Assembly (NCBI RefSeq): GCF_007671655.1
Contig: NZ_VCGX01000001.1
Coordinates: 777,917-841,916 of the forward strand
Reading direction: 5' to 3'
DNA: 64,000 nt
Source: Marinobacter piscis
GTDB lineage: Bacteria; Pseudomonadota; Gammaproteobacteria; Pseudomonadales; Oleiphilaceae
This document shows, piece by piece, positions 31,720 through 40,008 of this stretch. The number at the start of each line of letters is the position of its first letter. Positions within the stretch are counted from its first letter, which is position 1. Both the position numbers and the translations under genes were made by a program. Under the pieces are notes generated by a model that made no database searches, was not told the origin of the DNA, and saw only the letters and a program-made list of their open reading frames with translations.

Positions 31720-31882
31720 TTCAGAAGGCTCCGGGATGCGAAATCAGCCGTAAACGGCTAAAGTGTTTAGCCTCGGGGGCGTTCCCCCGGTCCGACTGCT
31801 GAGAATAAACGATAAAACAGGCTTCTGCCCGCGCGGAGATCACATTTTGCAGCAACGGTGTAACCCGGCGTCAGGTAACGCA

Positions 31883-34800
31883 ATGCGGTGGCTGCTTGTC
31901 GCGATATTAGTATTGATGGTTCTGATGCCGGTAGCGGCACTGGCCCAGGAACAATGCCAGGATGGCGAGATTGTCCTGAAAAACAGCACAGAAAGTGTCC
32001 GGGAATTCGGGGGCTGCATCTCTTATCTGGAGGATGCGGGCCGGCTGTATCGCTTGCCGGATATTCTTACCATGGACGCTGACCGGTTTACCCGTCATGA
32101 AAACGGTGTGCTGAATTTTGGCTACACCGAGTCAGCTTACTGGACCCGGTTTGATTTGCGCACAGAGACGGGCGTAGCAGATACAGAATGGATTCTGGAA
32201 CTGGCTTTGCCACTGGTCGACGAAGTTGTGCTGTATCTGGTGCGCGACGGCGAGCTGATTGCTCAGCGCCGGGCGGGCTATCAGGACGACTGGTCAGAGC
32301 GTGATCTGGCGGTGCCCAACCCCACCTTCCGGCTGCACCTTGAGCCGGACAGTGTTACGTCTGTGTATCTACGCATTATCAACACCAACACTTTCCGCCT
32401 GCCCGTCAGCCTCTGGAGCCCGGACAGTTACATTGAAAAGGTGTCCGTTGATGAAGTGGTCAGGGGCGCGCTGCTGGGAAGCCTGGTTGCCATTCTTGCC
32501 TATAACCTGTTTGTGGCGGTCTCTGTCCGCGAGCGCAGCAATATTTATTACGTTCTCTACCTGATCTCGGCAGCCGTATTTATTGCGACCGAGCAGGTTC
32601 ATGGTATCCAGATCCTGGACAGTCGCCCGGCCCTGTTTAACAAGGAATACCTGCCCTTTCAGATAATCATGACCTGGTTCTGGGGGCTATTGATGGCCAG
32701 GGCGTTGCTGGAAACACGCGCCCGTTCAAAAGACCTGGACCGGGTTATAAAGGTGTGCCTGTACTCTGTGCTAATTACCTTTGTGTTGTCTCTGTTTGTG
32801 CCCTATCACAGTGCCATGGAGTGGATAGTGATCGGGTCGGTGGTGCTCTGCCTCATTCTGATTGCAGTCAGCTATCTGTCCTGGCGTTACTACAACCCGG
32901 CGGCCCGCTCGTACTTTTTTGCCTGGACGCTGGCGCTGATCGGTTTTGGCATATACGCGCTGACCGTTATGGGGTATTTGCCTCTTAACAGGTTTACCAG
33001 CTATGCCCCGCAGATTGGCCTCACGGCACAGATTATCCTGTTTTCCTTTGCACTGGCCGACCGCATTAAACAAGTGCAGGGCGAAGCCCTGAGCTGGAGC
33101 CGGCGAGCCTTAGCCAATCTGCAGCGTTACCAGGCACTGTTTGATAATGCCGTTGAGGGCATTTTCCAGATGTCAGTCCGGCGTCAGTTTATTGCGGCAA
33201 ATCCGGCTATGGCACAGCTGATGGGGTTCAGCAGTAGTCGGGAGCTGATGCAACACAATCCCGATGCTCTGGAAACCTGTATTGCAGATGATGAGCTGCG
33301 GGCGCGCGTGGTTGAACAGCTTGAACAGCGCGGCACCATAAAAGGGGTGGAGGCACGCTATCTGACCCGGTCAGGGGAGGAACGCTGGGTCATTATTTCC
33401 TTACATACGGTGTATGACAGCGAGGGTATGCCTACACATCTGGAAGGTACCTGTGTTGACTCCACCGAAAGCCACCGGCGCCAGAGCATTGAGCGTGAGC
33501 GGGAACAGGAGCGACTGGAAAAAGAGCTGGCCCGCAACTCCGCCGAAGCCAAGAGCCAGTTCCTTGCCAACATGAGTCATGAGATCCGGACACCTCTGGC
33601 GGCCATCATTGGCTATGGTGAAAACCTGATTGACCCTGATCTGGATGACAATGAAAAGCACAACAGTGCTGAAACCGTTGTGCGCAGTGGCCGGCATCTG
33701 CTGGACCTGGTGAATGACATTCTGGATCACTCCAAAATCGATGCTAATAAACTGGATGTGGATATTGTCTGGGTTAACCTGCCGGAGCTACTGAATGAGG
33801 TGCGGTCATTCTTTGCGCCCCGGGCCCGGGAGAAGGGGCTGGATTTTAATATTCTGTGCGAGTTTCCTCTGCCAGAGCAGATTCAGACAGACCCCACACG
33901 GCTGCGCCAGATCATCATCAACCTGTGTGGTAATGCGCTTAAGTTTACCGAAAAAGGCTCAATTTCCCTGTCTGTCCGTTGTGACCGGGAGCAGGAGCGC
34001 TTAGTTGCCCGGGTTGTGGACACCGGCATTGGTATGAAACCGGAGCAGACGGCACGGCTGTTTGATCCTTTTGCCCAGGGCAGCGCGGCCATATCCCGCC
34101 AGTATGGCGGTACAGGGCTCGGGTTGAGTATTTCGCGGCGGCTGGCGGAAATGCTGGGCGGTAGCATTCAGGTAAACAGCACCTATGGCGAAGGCAGTGA
34201 GTTTGAGTTGTCGATATGCACAGGTACGCTGGAACAGGTACATTTCCTCCGGGACGCATCGGAGCTTAGCCAGCACAGCCAGATCATGTCCATGGCCGTC
34301 GCTCCCCGGTTGTCCGGACGCATACTCTGTGCAGAAGATAACGATGTGAACCGTGGACTGGTTTCGCTATTGGTTGGCCGCACTGGAGCTGAGCTGGTGC
34401 ACGTGAACAATGGCGCCGAAGCCCTGGAGGTTGCTGTGCGCGAGCCATTTGACCTGATTCTTATGGACATTCAGATGCCGGTCATGAATGGCCGTGATGC
34501 CACAGTGGCACTGAGGGAAGCCGGGGTGAACACACCGGTGGTTGCTTTGACCGCCAATGTTATGGCTGAGGATATTGCGGACTACCGGCGGGCGGGCTGC
34601 AACGAGCATCTGGCCAAACCCATTGATAAACAAAAGTTCTATGAGGTTTTAGCCCGCTACCTGGAGGTTCAGCCTGACAGCGCCGGAACGCCCGTGCAGA
34701 AATATCACGGCACGGTGCTGGTGGCTGAGGACAGTGCTGAAAACCGGCAGCTGGTAGAACGGATGCTGGGCCGTCTGGGCCTGAAGGTGATTGCTGTTCA

Positions 34801-35371
34801 GGCAGGTGACCATGCGGTGCGCAAAGCTTTGTCTGAGTCTGTGCAATTAGTGCTTATGGACAGGCATATGCCAGCCATGGGGGGCGTTGAAGCGACCCGG
34901 TTGCTCAGGCAAGCTGGTTTCCGGCGGCCAATTATTGCATTCACCGCAGGTGACCAGAAAGAAATTGATGCGCTGCGGGATGCCGGTTGCGATGGTGTGC
35001 TGGAAAAGCCGATAGATGAGCGCCGGCTGCAAGCGGTACTGGAGCGCTTTCTCGAGCCCGCTTCTTCGAAGGGCTCCGGAGAAGATGATGCCATGGTACA
35101 TCTGGTGGCCCGGTTTCTGGCCGGACTGGGTGCGCGCCAGCAACGAATGAGGCAGGCGGCTGCCACCCGGAATGCGGACGTGCTTGAATCCGAGACCCAT
35201 CAGATAAAAGGGGCCGCCGGCGCCATGGGCTACCCTGATATGACTCGCCAGGCAGGTGTTGTAGAAGCTCTGGTTAAGGTGGCTGAGCCGCAGTGGACCG
35301 AAGTCCGCCGCGAATTTGCGATACTGGACGAGATGATTGAGCGTGAACGGACAAAGGATACACAGGACTGA
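31883..35371 (+). CDS. Hybrid sensor histidine kinase with 7TM-DISM input, PAS, two receiver domains and Hpt
   Basis: About 1162 residues. A signal peptide is followed by a periplasmic DISMED2 domain, seven membrane helices (7TMR-DISM), a PAS domain, a HisKA domain with the phosphorylated H566 in MSHEIRTPL, an HATPase domain (NLCGNALKFT, GGTGLGLSI), receiver 1 with D862, receiver 2 with D993 and an Hpt domain with H1106. All phosphorelay residues are present. The DISM input is thought to sense carbohydrate or other extracellular ligands. I chose the ATG at 31883 because the signal peptide starts there; an alternative GTG lies at 31763. It heads a set with a membrane protein and a response regulator. 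Confidence 0.92.
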   Translation: MRWLLVAILVLMVLMPVAALAQEQCQDGEIVLKNSTESVREFGGCISYLEDAGRLYRLPDILTMDADRFTRHENGVLNFGYTESAYWTRFDLRTETGVADTEWILELALPLVDEVVLYLVRDGELIAQRRAGYQDDWSERDLAVPNPTFRLHLEPDSVTSVYLRIINTNTFRLPVSLWSPDSYIEKVSVDEVVRGALLGSLVAILAYNLFVAVSVRERSNIYYVLYLISAAVFIATEQVHGIQILDSRPALFNKEYLPFQIIMTWFWGLLMARALLETRARSKDLDRVIKVCLYSVLITFVLSLFVPYHSAMEWIVIGSVVLCLILIAVSYLSWRYYNPAARSYFFAWTLALIGFGIYALTVMGYLPLNRFTSYAPQIGLTAQIILFSFALADRIKQVQGEALSWSRRALANLQRYQALFDNAVEGIFQMSVRRQFIAANPAMAQLMGFSSSRELMQHNPDALETCIADDELRARVVEQLEQRGTIKGVEARYLTRSGEERWVIISLHTVYDSEGMPTHLEGTCVDSTESHRRQSIEREREQERLEKELARNSAEAKSQFLANMSHEIRTPLAAIIGYGENLIDPDLDDNEKHNSAETVVRSGRHLLDLVNDILDHSKIDANKLDVDIVWVNLPELLNEVRSFFAPRAREKGLDFNILCEFPLPEQIQTDPTRLRQIIINLCGNALKFTEKGSISLSVRCDREQERLVARVVDTGIGMKPEQTARLFDPFAQGSAAISRQYGGTGLGLSISRRLAEMLGGSIQVNSTYGEGSEFELSICTGTLEQVHFLRDASELSQHSQIMSMAVAPRLSGRILCAEDNDVNRGLVSLLVGRTGAELVHVNNGAEALEVAVREPFDLILMDIQMPVMNGRDATVALREAGVNTPVVALTANVMAEDIADYRRAGCNEHLAKPIDKQKFYEVLARYLEVQPDSAGTPVQKYHGTVLVAEDSAENRQLVERMLGRLGLKVIAVQAGDHAVRKALSESVQLVLMDRHMPAMGGVEATRLLRQAGFRRPIIAFTAGDQKEIDALRDAGCDGVLEKPIDERRLQAVLERFLEPASSKGSGEDDAMVHLVARFLAGLGARQQRMRQAAATRNADVLESETHQIKGAAGAMGYPDMTRQAGVVEALVKVAEPQWTEVRREFAILDEMIERERTKDTQD

Positions 35372-35375
35372 ACCG

Positions 35376-35918
35376 ATGAGTGAGCAACCCTTACAGCGCG
35401 AACACCAGTCAATGAGCATGATGTACGGCACCTATGCCGATATCCTGTTCGTACTGTTTCCGTTTCTGGTTATTGGTATGCAGCGCCTCTGGGATGGCAA
35501 CCTCTACGAGATGCTGAAGCATACCGACCTGAGCATTGCAGCGGCTATTCTTGCAGGGCTCGCCATCGGCAAGTTTGTGCTGGGCCTGGTCAGCAATCAG
35601 GATCTTGGCCGGTATAAGGAGCGTATTGTATTCTTTATTGCTCTGACACTGTTCGTTGTGCTGGGGCCGGCCATCATCCTGATACTGAGTATTATGGGAG
35701 GCTCCGAGGTACCGGGCTTTGTCGCATTTGTGCAGCCGATCCTGCTGATTATCGCAATCTCTCTATACTCGACAGCGGTCAGTATCAGCAACATTCTCAC
35801 CCGGGATCTCACCGGGGCAGAGCCAGCGGCAAGTGCAGACGCGCCACCGGTGGAGGCAGCCAGCCGGGATCAGGCAACACATGCCCCGCTGGATCTGCCC
35901 CGTCATACAGGCAGCTGA
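35376..35918 (+). CDS. Inner-membrane protein between hybrid kinase and response regulator
   Basis: A 180-residue protein with about four membrane helices in the first 140 residues and a proline/alanine-rich soluble tail. Not recognised. It starts four bases after the kinase stop and is followed after 34 bases by a single-domain response regulator, so it is probably in the same operon and could modulate signalling. Confidence 0.75.
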   Translation: MSEQPLQREHQSMSMMYGTYADILFVLFPFLVIGMQRLWDGNLYEMLKHTDLSIAAAILAGLAIGKFVLGLVSNQDLGRYKERIVFFIALTLFVVLGPAIILILSIMGGSEVPGFVAFVQPILLIIAISLYSTAVSISNILTRDLTGAEPAASADAPPVEAASRDQATHAPLDLPRHTGS

Positions 35919-35952
35919 ACACTCCCAGAGCCGGCGGTAACAGGAGGTAACG

Positions 35953-36363
35953 ATGAATAAACTGACAGTGCTGGTGGTAGAAGACGAGCCAGTGATGCGT
36001 GAACGGCTGGTTGAGATGCTTTACAAGGCCGGGGCGACACGGGTAACCGGATGTGAAAATGCGGCAACAGGCCGTGAGGCCTTCGAGAGTGCGCAGTTTG
36101 ATATCATTCTGCTGGACCTGGGTTTACCGGATGGCAACGGTCATGAGCTGATGAAAACGTTCAAGGAGGCCCGGGATGGACAGCACATTGTCCTGGTTAC
36201 TGCAGATGACTCCATCGAAAGCATACAGAGGGCAATCAGCGCCGGTGCCAACGGTTATGTGGTCAAGCCCTACTCCCAGGAAAAGATACACGATGTGGTC
36301 AATAACTATGCAGTAGTGCATGGTGGCGCATCCACAGGACCGGGTCTGAACCGGCACCATTGA
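35953..36363 (+). CDS. Single-domain response regulator
   Basis: A 136-residue receiver domain without an output domain. The acidic pocket is VVEDEP, the phospho-acceptor Asp is in ILLDLGLPDGNG, the threonine in VLVTADDS and the lysine in YVVKPYS. GGAGG lies upstream of the ATG. As an output-less receiver placed after a hybrid kinase with an Hpt domain, it is a candidate final phosphate acceptor in that relay. Confidence 0.9.
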   Translation: MNKLTVLVVEDEPVMRERLVEMLYKAGATRVTGCENAATGREAFESAQFDIILLDLGLPDGNGHELMKTFKEARDGQHIVLVTADDSIESIQRAISAGANGYVVKPYSQEKIHDVVNNYAVVHGGASTGPGLNRHH

Positions 36364-36400
36364 CCAGTTCAGACTCTGCTTCAGGCACTGTTTTCAAGTC

Positions 36401-36673
36401 TCAGGCTACCTGGCGGGCAATCCAGGAATCATAACGGTTGGCCAGTGCGCGGACATAGCGGGCTTCCGCACCGTCCAGGGTGGCCAGAACACCGTTAAAT
36501 ATCCAGCCCCGCTCATAAACCCCCAGGACTCTTTGTTCATCATCAAGGTCAACGCGCTGGTTGAGTTTTTTGCAGATGGCGTCCAGAAATGGCAACTTTC
36601 CCGGGCGGCGGATGGCGCCGGAACGGTTACTCATTGGCTGGTTGGCAGCGCGTCTTGTCTGGTGTCTTCTCAT
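36401..36673 (-). CDS. Small basic hypothetical protein
   Basis: A 90-residue protein with a strongly basic N-terminal tail (RRHQTRRAANQ, GAIRRPGK) followed by a helical segment with conserved-looking aromatic residues (VLGVYERGWIFNGVL). Not recognised. The ATG at 36673 has AAGGAG eight bases upstream, which decides it against a longer frame to 36766. A terminator-like hairpin lies 29 bases before the start codon. Confidence 0.65.
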   Translation of the reverse strand: MRRHQTRRAANQPMSNRSGAIRRPGKLPFLDAICKKLNQRVDLDDEQRVLGVYERGWIFNGVLATLDGAEARYVRALANRYDSWIARQVA

Positions 36674-36701
36674 GGTGATCTCCTTGTCGTTTTGCCCTTG
36701 C

Positions 36702-36738
36702 AAAAACAAAACCCCGGAGCCAGAAGCAACCGGGGTTT
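36702..36738 (-). terminator. Minus-strand terminator-like hairpin just before a small gene
   Basis: Nine paired bases (36709-36717 with 36730-36738) around a twelve-base loop, followed on the minus strand by TTTTGTTTTTG. It ends immediately upstream of the ribosome site of the 90-residue gene, so it acts either as an attenuator of that gene or as the end of a short minus-strand RNA from the gene-free stretch to its right. Confidence 0.6.
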
Positions 36739-37036
36739 GTCGGAGACGCTGACCCGGTCGCTGCAAAGGCTCCCGGGAACTGACCGAAAGCCGTTAGATA
36801 TCGTTTACCAGCGCACGCACACAATGCTCTTTCGAGCCGTATGCGGCGGCGTTAATCGTGAACTGTGAAATCATTTGCATCGTCTTCAGCTTTTCGGAAC
36901 GGTTTGATTATCCAGTGTATCCGTTAACCGGGGGTTTGCAACAGTCCGGGGCCGCTTCGGCAAACGCGTACAGACCCGGAAAGGAAGTGTCCTCATAATT
37001 CACTTGTCACGTGTTTTTTACGTTGTGCAATCCAGG

Positions 37037-37055
37037 ATATCTGGCAGCCAGATAT
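37037..37055. repeat. Perfect 19-base palindrome
   Basis: Nine-base arms (ATATCTGGC and its complement) flank a single A. As DNA it is a possible operator; as RNA it gives an eight-base-pair hairpin with a three-base loop, 22 bases before the terminator stem. Confidence 0.6.
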
Positions 37056-37076
37056 TTGATGGATCTCTCCTTTTTT

Positions 37077-37103
37077 CGCAGTCTTTATGGCTGCGTTTTT
37101 TTT
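37077..37103 (+). terminator. Rho-independent terminator without an upstream gene
   Basis: A seven-base-pair stem (one G-U pair) with a five-base loop at 37077-37095, followed by eight T residues. It works only on the plus strand, as the other side would give A residues. Confidence 0.75.
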
Positions 37104-37221
37104 GCCTGTGGAAAACCCCTAGACATTAGTTCGTACAGATATTCGGGGGCGTTTGGGTGATAATTAGAACACTAAATAATCACTCATACAGAAAGATACC
37201 CAGAGGTTGAAACCCAAGAAA

Positions 37222-37461
37222 ATGCCCAAAGAAGCCGGATCTGCCCGAAAAAAGTTCCGTTTCCATTTTGCTGTAGAAATTGTCCTGGTAGCTGTGCTGG
37301 CCATCTATATGATGCTGGCGAAAGGACGGGTCGTTGGCGACGACCTTGTGTTTACCGTGATTGGCGCCGGACTTATGGCGCTGGTGACCTATTGGACGCT
37401 GTCCACCCTCAGAGACGGGCTCAATATGCTTGTCCTCAGGGCGCGTACCCTGAAGCACTGA
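37222..37461 (+). CDS. Small two-helix membrane protein
   Basis: About 79 residues: a basic N-terminal tail, two membrane helices (EIVLVAVLAIYMML and VFTVIGAGLMALVTYWTL) and a short polar C-terminus. Not recognised. I take the ATG at 37222; a TTG at 37207 is directly preceded by AGAGG, too close to be used. It may be cotranscribed with queC, 70 bases downstream. Confidence 0.6.
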   Translation: MPKEAGSARKKFRFHFAVEIVLVAVLAIYMMLAKGRVVGDDLVFTVIGAGLMALVTYWTLSTLRDGLNMLVLRARTLKH

Positions 37462-37531
37462 CACTGTTACAATACCCGCTCCTTGATGACCCAGTCTGAA
37501 AGAACTATTCAACTTTTCACCAGGAGCCTGC

Positions 37532-38197
37532 ATGACTTACACCGTGGTTGTAATCTATTCCGGCGGTATGGACTCGTTCACCCTGCTGCATCTGGCACGG
37601 GCCAGGGGGTATCGCGTGCATGCGCTATCTTTCAACTATGGCCAACGCCATGTCCGGGAGCTTGATGTTGCGCGCTCGGTTTGCTCTGCCTTGGAAATTC
37701 CCCACAAGGTTATTGATATTCGCGCCATGAATGAGGTTATGTCTGGCTCTGCCCTGACCTCCGGCGGCGAGATACCTGAAGGGCATTACGAAGAAGACAA
37801 CATGAAAGCAACCGTGGTGCCGAACCGCAATATGATCCTGCTTTCGCTGGCTACCGGTTATGCGGTTACGGTCGGGGCCGGGGCGGTCTGGTACGGTGCT
37901 CACGGGGGTGATCATGCTATTTATCCTGATTGCCGCCCCGAGTTTGTCGAGAAAATGGATTCAGTATGCCGGATAGCCAATTATGAGCCGGTAGGCATTG
38001 AAGCGCCGTTTATGCACATGAACAAAGGTGAAATACTGGCTGAAGGTCTGAAGCTGAACCTTGACTATGCCCACACCTGGACGTGCTACAACGGGCGTGA
38101 AAAGGCCTGTGGACTCTGTGGCTCCTGTCTGGAACGGCTCGAGGCTTTTGCTGAAAATGGCCTTGCGGATCCGTTGGATTATGAGGTTGAGTGCTGA
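37532..38197 (+). CDS. queC: 7-cyano-7-deazaguanine synthase
   Basis: A 221-residue ATP-dependent enzyme that turns 7-carboxy-7-deazaguanine into preQ0 for queuosine synthesis. The PP-loop SGGMDSF is near residue 11, and the zinc site is made by cysteines in [18 protein letters not shown] near residue 185. AGGAG precedes the ATG. Its stop overlaps the queE start by one base. Confidence 0.95.
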   Translation: MTYTVVVIYSGGMDSFTLLHLARARGYRVHALSFNYGQRHVRELDVARSVCSALEIPHKVIDIRAMNEVMSGSALTSGGEIPEGHYEEDNMKATVVPNRNMILLSLATGYAVTVGAGAVWYGAHGGDHAIYPDCRPEFVEKMDSVCRIANYEPVGIEAPFMHMNKGEILAEGLKLNLDYAHTWTCYNGREKACGLCGSCLERLEAFAENGLADPLDYEVEC

Positions 38198-38856
38198 TGT
38201 ACCGGGTTAAAGAAGCCTTCTATACCCTCCAGGGCGAAGGGGCCCAGGCCGGCCGTGCAGCGGTATTCTGTCGGTTCAGCAAGTGCAACCTCTGGACCGG
38301 CCGTGAGAAGGACCGCGCACATGCCGTCTGCAATTTTTGCGACACGGATTTTGTCGGCACAGACGGTCAGAATGGTGGCAAGTTTGAAACCGCAGAGGCC
38401 CTGGCGGCACATATCCACAGCCTTTGGCCAGAGGCACCGGGAGGCGAGCCGTATGTGGTGTGTACCGGCGGTGAGCCATTGCTGCAACTGGACGAAACGT
38501 TAATCGAAGCCTTCCACACGCTGGGTTTTGAAGTGGGCGTAGAAACCAACGGTACGTTGCCGGCACCGTCCGGGATTGACTGGCTGTGTGTGAGCCCCAA
38601 AGCCCAGGCACCGGTGGTCATTGAAACCTGCGATGAGCTCAAGCTTGTGTATCCGCAGCCGGACGCCAGACCGGAACAGTTTACTCACATCAAAGCCCGG
38701 CACTTTTTTCTGTCACCCATGGCTTCTCCTTCGGCTCCGGAAGACGGTGCGGACCCCATCAAGCAAAGTAACACCCGCAAGGCGACAGAATACTGCCTGG
38801 CGCACCCCCGCTGGCGTCTGACGCTGCAGATGCACAAAATAGTCGGTATCGACTGA
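38197..38856 (+). CDS. queE: 7-carboxy-7-deazaguanine synthase (radical SAM), CX14CX2C type
   Basis: A 219-residue radical SAM enzyme that makes the carboxy-deazaguanine that QueC then uses. The iron-sulfur cysteines are C30, C45 and C48, a CX14CX2C spacing in place of the standard CX3CX2C, as reported for the Burkholderia QueE with an extended cluster loop. GGEPLL binds SAM. The start ATG at 38197 shares a base with the queC stop (TGATG). Confidence 0.94.
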   Translation: MYRVKEAFYTLQGEGAQAGRAAVFCRFSKCNLWTGREKDRAHAVCNFCDTDFVGTDGQNGGKFETAEALAAHIHSLWPEAPGGEPYVVCTGGEPLLQLDETLIEAFHTLGFEVGVETNGTLPAPSGIDWLCVSPKAQAPVVIETCDELKLVYPQPDARPEQFTHIKARHFFLSPMASPSAPEDGADPIKQSNTRKATEYCLAHPRWRLTLQMHKIVGID

Positions 38857-39882
38857 TTACGCCGGGGCCATTCGGTACTGGCTCGGATTGCACCCGGTCC
38901 AGCGTTTGAAAGCCCGGGTAAAGTTTGCAGCATCTGCGTAACCCAGAATATCGGCTATCTGGCCCAGGTTCATGGCAGAACCGGTGAGCAACTCCCGGGC
39001 TCGCTCCAGCCGTACCTGATCCACCATTGCCTGGAAACTGGCGTTTTCTTCCTGCAACCGGCGCTTCAGCGTGCGCTCGGAGACACGCAGGGTTGCAGCC
39101 ACCCGTGCCAGCTTTGGGGGAAAGGGGTAACTGGTTTCAATGACCCGCCGCACCCGGCCGCTGAATCCGGTATCTCCCGTGAGTTGTTTCAGGGTCTGTT
39201 CGCACTGGGCGCGGGATGACTCGGCCAGCCGGGCATCACGGAAACGAATGGGGGCTGCCAGTGCGTCACGGGGGATCACCAGAGCGTCTTCGGGTGCATT
39301 GTAAGTTACCGGCGCGTTTATCGACGGACGAAAGCGGTGAAAATGAGCTGGTTCAGGCCCTTTACGGAGAATGCCGACTCCGGTCACGGGCGTGTGGATA
39401 AGCTGCTCCCCCATGAAGGCACAGCCAAACAACACGGCATCCATAATAAAGTTTTGCATAGGGCCGGGGTTGTCATCGCAGAAAATAGCGTAATGTACAG
39501 CGTCAGCATGACGCTGACGGCGCACACGCAGGTGCGGTGCCCTTAAAGTGAGGTACCGGGTCATAAGATCCAGTGCGTCCTGCAAGGTGTGGCTGCTCAT
39601 CACCGCCACCCCCAAAGCCCCGTGCAGGGGCAGTTTTAACTCCCTCGCCAGCATCATACCGAGCCCGGGCTCGCCGCTCTCAATCAGGGCGCGAATCACA
39701 AACTCACTGGCCTGCGCCTGGCTCACCCGGGCGTCAGTGCATTGCAGCCGGACCGGATCCAGTCCGACCCTGCGAAGCAGGTCGCGTTCGTCAAGACCGA
39801 CAGTGCGCAGTACGCCGGCCAGTAAATGCAGGTAGATGGCCGGCATGCCCAGATCTTGTGTAACCGAAGCCGTGGTTTGCAT
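38857..39882 (-). CDS. AraC family transcriptional regulator
   Basis: A 341-residue regulator with an N-terminal Arabinose_bd-type ligand domain (about 20-210) and a C-terminal AraC helix-turn-helix pair (RVSERTLKRRLQEE and IADILGYADAANFTRAFKRWTG). This layout is that of OruR/ArgR-like and alkane- or ester-related regulators. Its target is not evident. It is convergent with queE with no gap. Confidence 0.88.
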   Translation of the reverse strand: MQTTASVTQDLGMPAIYLHLLAGVLRTVGLDERDLLRRVGLDPVRLQCTDARVSQAQASEFVIRALIESGEPGLGMMLARELKLPLHGALGVAVMSSHTLQDALDLMTRYLTLRAPHLRVRRQRHADAVHYAIFCDDNPGPMQNFIMDAVLFGCAFMGEQLIHTPVTGVGILRKGPEPAHFHRFRPSINAPVTYNAPEDALVIPRDALAAPIRFRDARLAESSRAQCEQTLKQLTGDTGFSGRVRRVIETSYPFPPKLARVAATLRVSERTLKRRLQEENASFQAMVDQVRLERARELLTGSAMNLGQIADILGYADAANFTRAFKRWTGCNPSQYRMAPA

Positions 39883-40008
39883 GGGAATCCTTGTTATCAG
39901 CAGTTTTTGTATATCTTTTGAGCGCTGATACTGATTATGGCCCTTGCTGCTTTACGACCCCAGGACTGTGGTGACGCGGTAACAGGCCCGGCAGGCCAAT
40001 AGACCGGT

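Larger units (their letters stand above)
36880..37103 (+). ncRNA. Candidate small RNA in a gene-free stretch
   Basis: From 36674 to about 37221 no coding frame is convincing. A classic plus-strand terminator lies at 37077-37103, but the only plus-strand gene upstream ends 740 bases away with an opposite-strand gene between, so a separate short transcript is implied. The stretch holds five GGA triplets (36896-37063), one in the loop of a short hairpin, which is like CsrA/RsmA-sequestering RNAs. A GacA-type upstream box was not found. The 5' end is a guess. Confidence 0.35.
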
